Position numbers and translations under genes: made by a program. 64,000 nt of DNA, taken from assembly GCF_052115485.1 (NCBI RefSeq), contig NZ_JBFRGU010000001.1, positions 806,001-870,000 on the forward strand, given 5' to 3'. The notes beneath the pieces are model-generated. The model saw only the letters and a program-made list of their open reading frames with translations, made no database searches and had not been told where the DNA came from. Origin of the DNA: Microvirga sp052115485 (GTDB lineage: Bacteria; Pseudomonadota; Alphaproteobacteria; Rhizobiales; Beijerinckiaceae). Below, piece after piece: positions 63,968 to 64,000 of the stretch; the stretch's first letter is position 1, and every line of letters begins with the position of its first letter.

Positions 63968-64000
63968 AATGGCTTTTCGAGGGAGTGGCCGTTCGTCGCA

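Overview
The window is a stretch of ordinary-looking alphaproteobacterial chromosome, most likely from the order Hyphomicrobiales (Rhizobiales). The reasons are a GcrA-type cell-cycle regulator, a long two-part Dcd (dCTP deaminase), a class I lysyl-tRNA synthetase, HWE and hybrid PAS histidine kinases, the ligase-associated DNA-damage genes, and many copies of the intergenic GCATGATC...ACCGGTT...GATCATGC palindrome that litters genomes of this order. The DNA is GC-rich and densely coding. No insertion sequence, prophage, integrase or CRISPR array was seen. The genus cannot be fixed from the sequence alone.

Layout. 1-8.1 kb: a ligase-associated DNA repair group. The helicase, followed by the first codons of what may be the nuclease PdeM, lies on the minus strand. 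The exonuclease, ATP-dependent ligase and a YjbQ protein lie on the plus strand. An SDR and a TPR-methyltransferase sit between the two arms. Both the helicase and the ligase carry an in-frame insertion of the same kind of palindromic repeat. 8.1-20.7 kb: a LuxR-type regulator, an esterase, small membrane proteins, a MATE pump, a GGDEF/EAL protein, DUF952-pyrD, an S24-type regulator without the usual serine, lysK, a periplasmic solute-binding protein and a membrane glycosyltransferase with an MshEN/GspE-N-like front end.

20.8-33.9 kb: a complete selenocysteine island. selD is on the plus strand. On the minus strand a long unit runs fdnG-fdnH-fdnI-fdhE-selA-selB-selC. fdnG is read through an in-frame UGA (Sec200) followed at once by a SECIS hairpin with the key bases in the E. 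coli positions. The selB frame runs straight through the tRNA-Sec gene. A Tat-exported transglutaminase-like protein and fdhD follow on the plus strand. Formate oxidation, its molybdenum-cofactor sulfuration (FdhD), maturation (FdhE) and the whole machinery for its one Sec residue are therefore encoded together.

34-43.7 kb: tRNA-Gly(CCC), a VOC protein, dcd, apaG, a frameshifted RTX-type protein gene, argE, the argD-argF-hslO operon with an unusual two-hairpin leader, and gcrA. 43.8-54 kb: the phosphate regulon, pstS-pstC-pstA-pstB-phoU-phoB on the minus strand with a three-repeat Pho box upstream of pstS. A large hybrid PAS kinase lies divergently and phoR beyond it. 54-64 kb: a YbhN/LPG-synthase-type membrane protein, an HWE kinase, then cobalamin genes: cobU-cobQ, a BtuF-like binding protein, a cobalamin riboswitch in front of btuB, and cobD/cbiB divergent from cobC.
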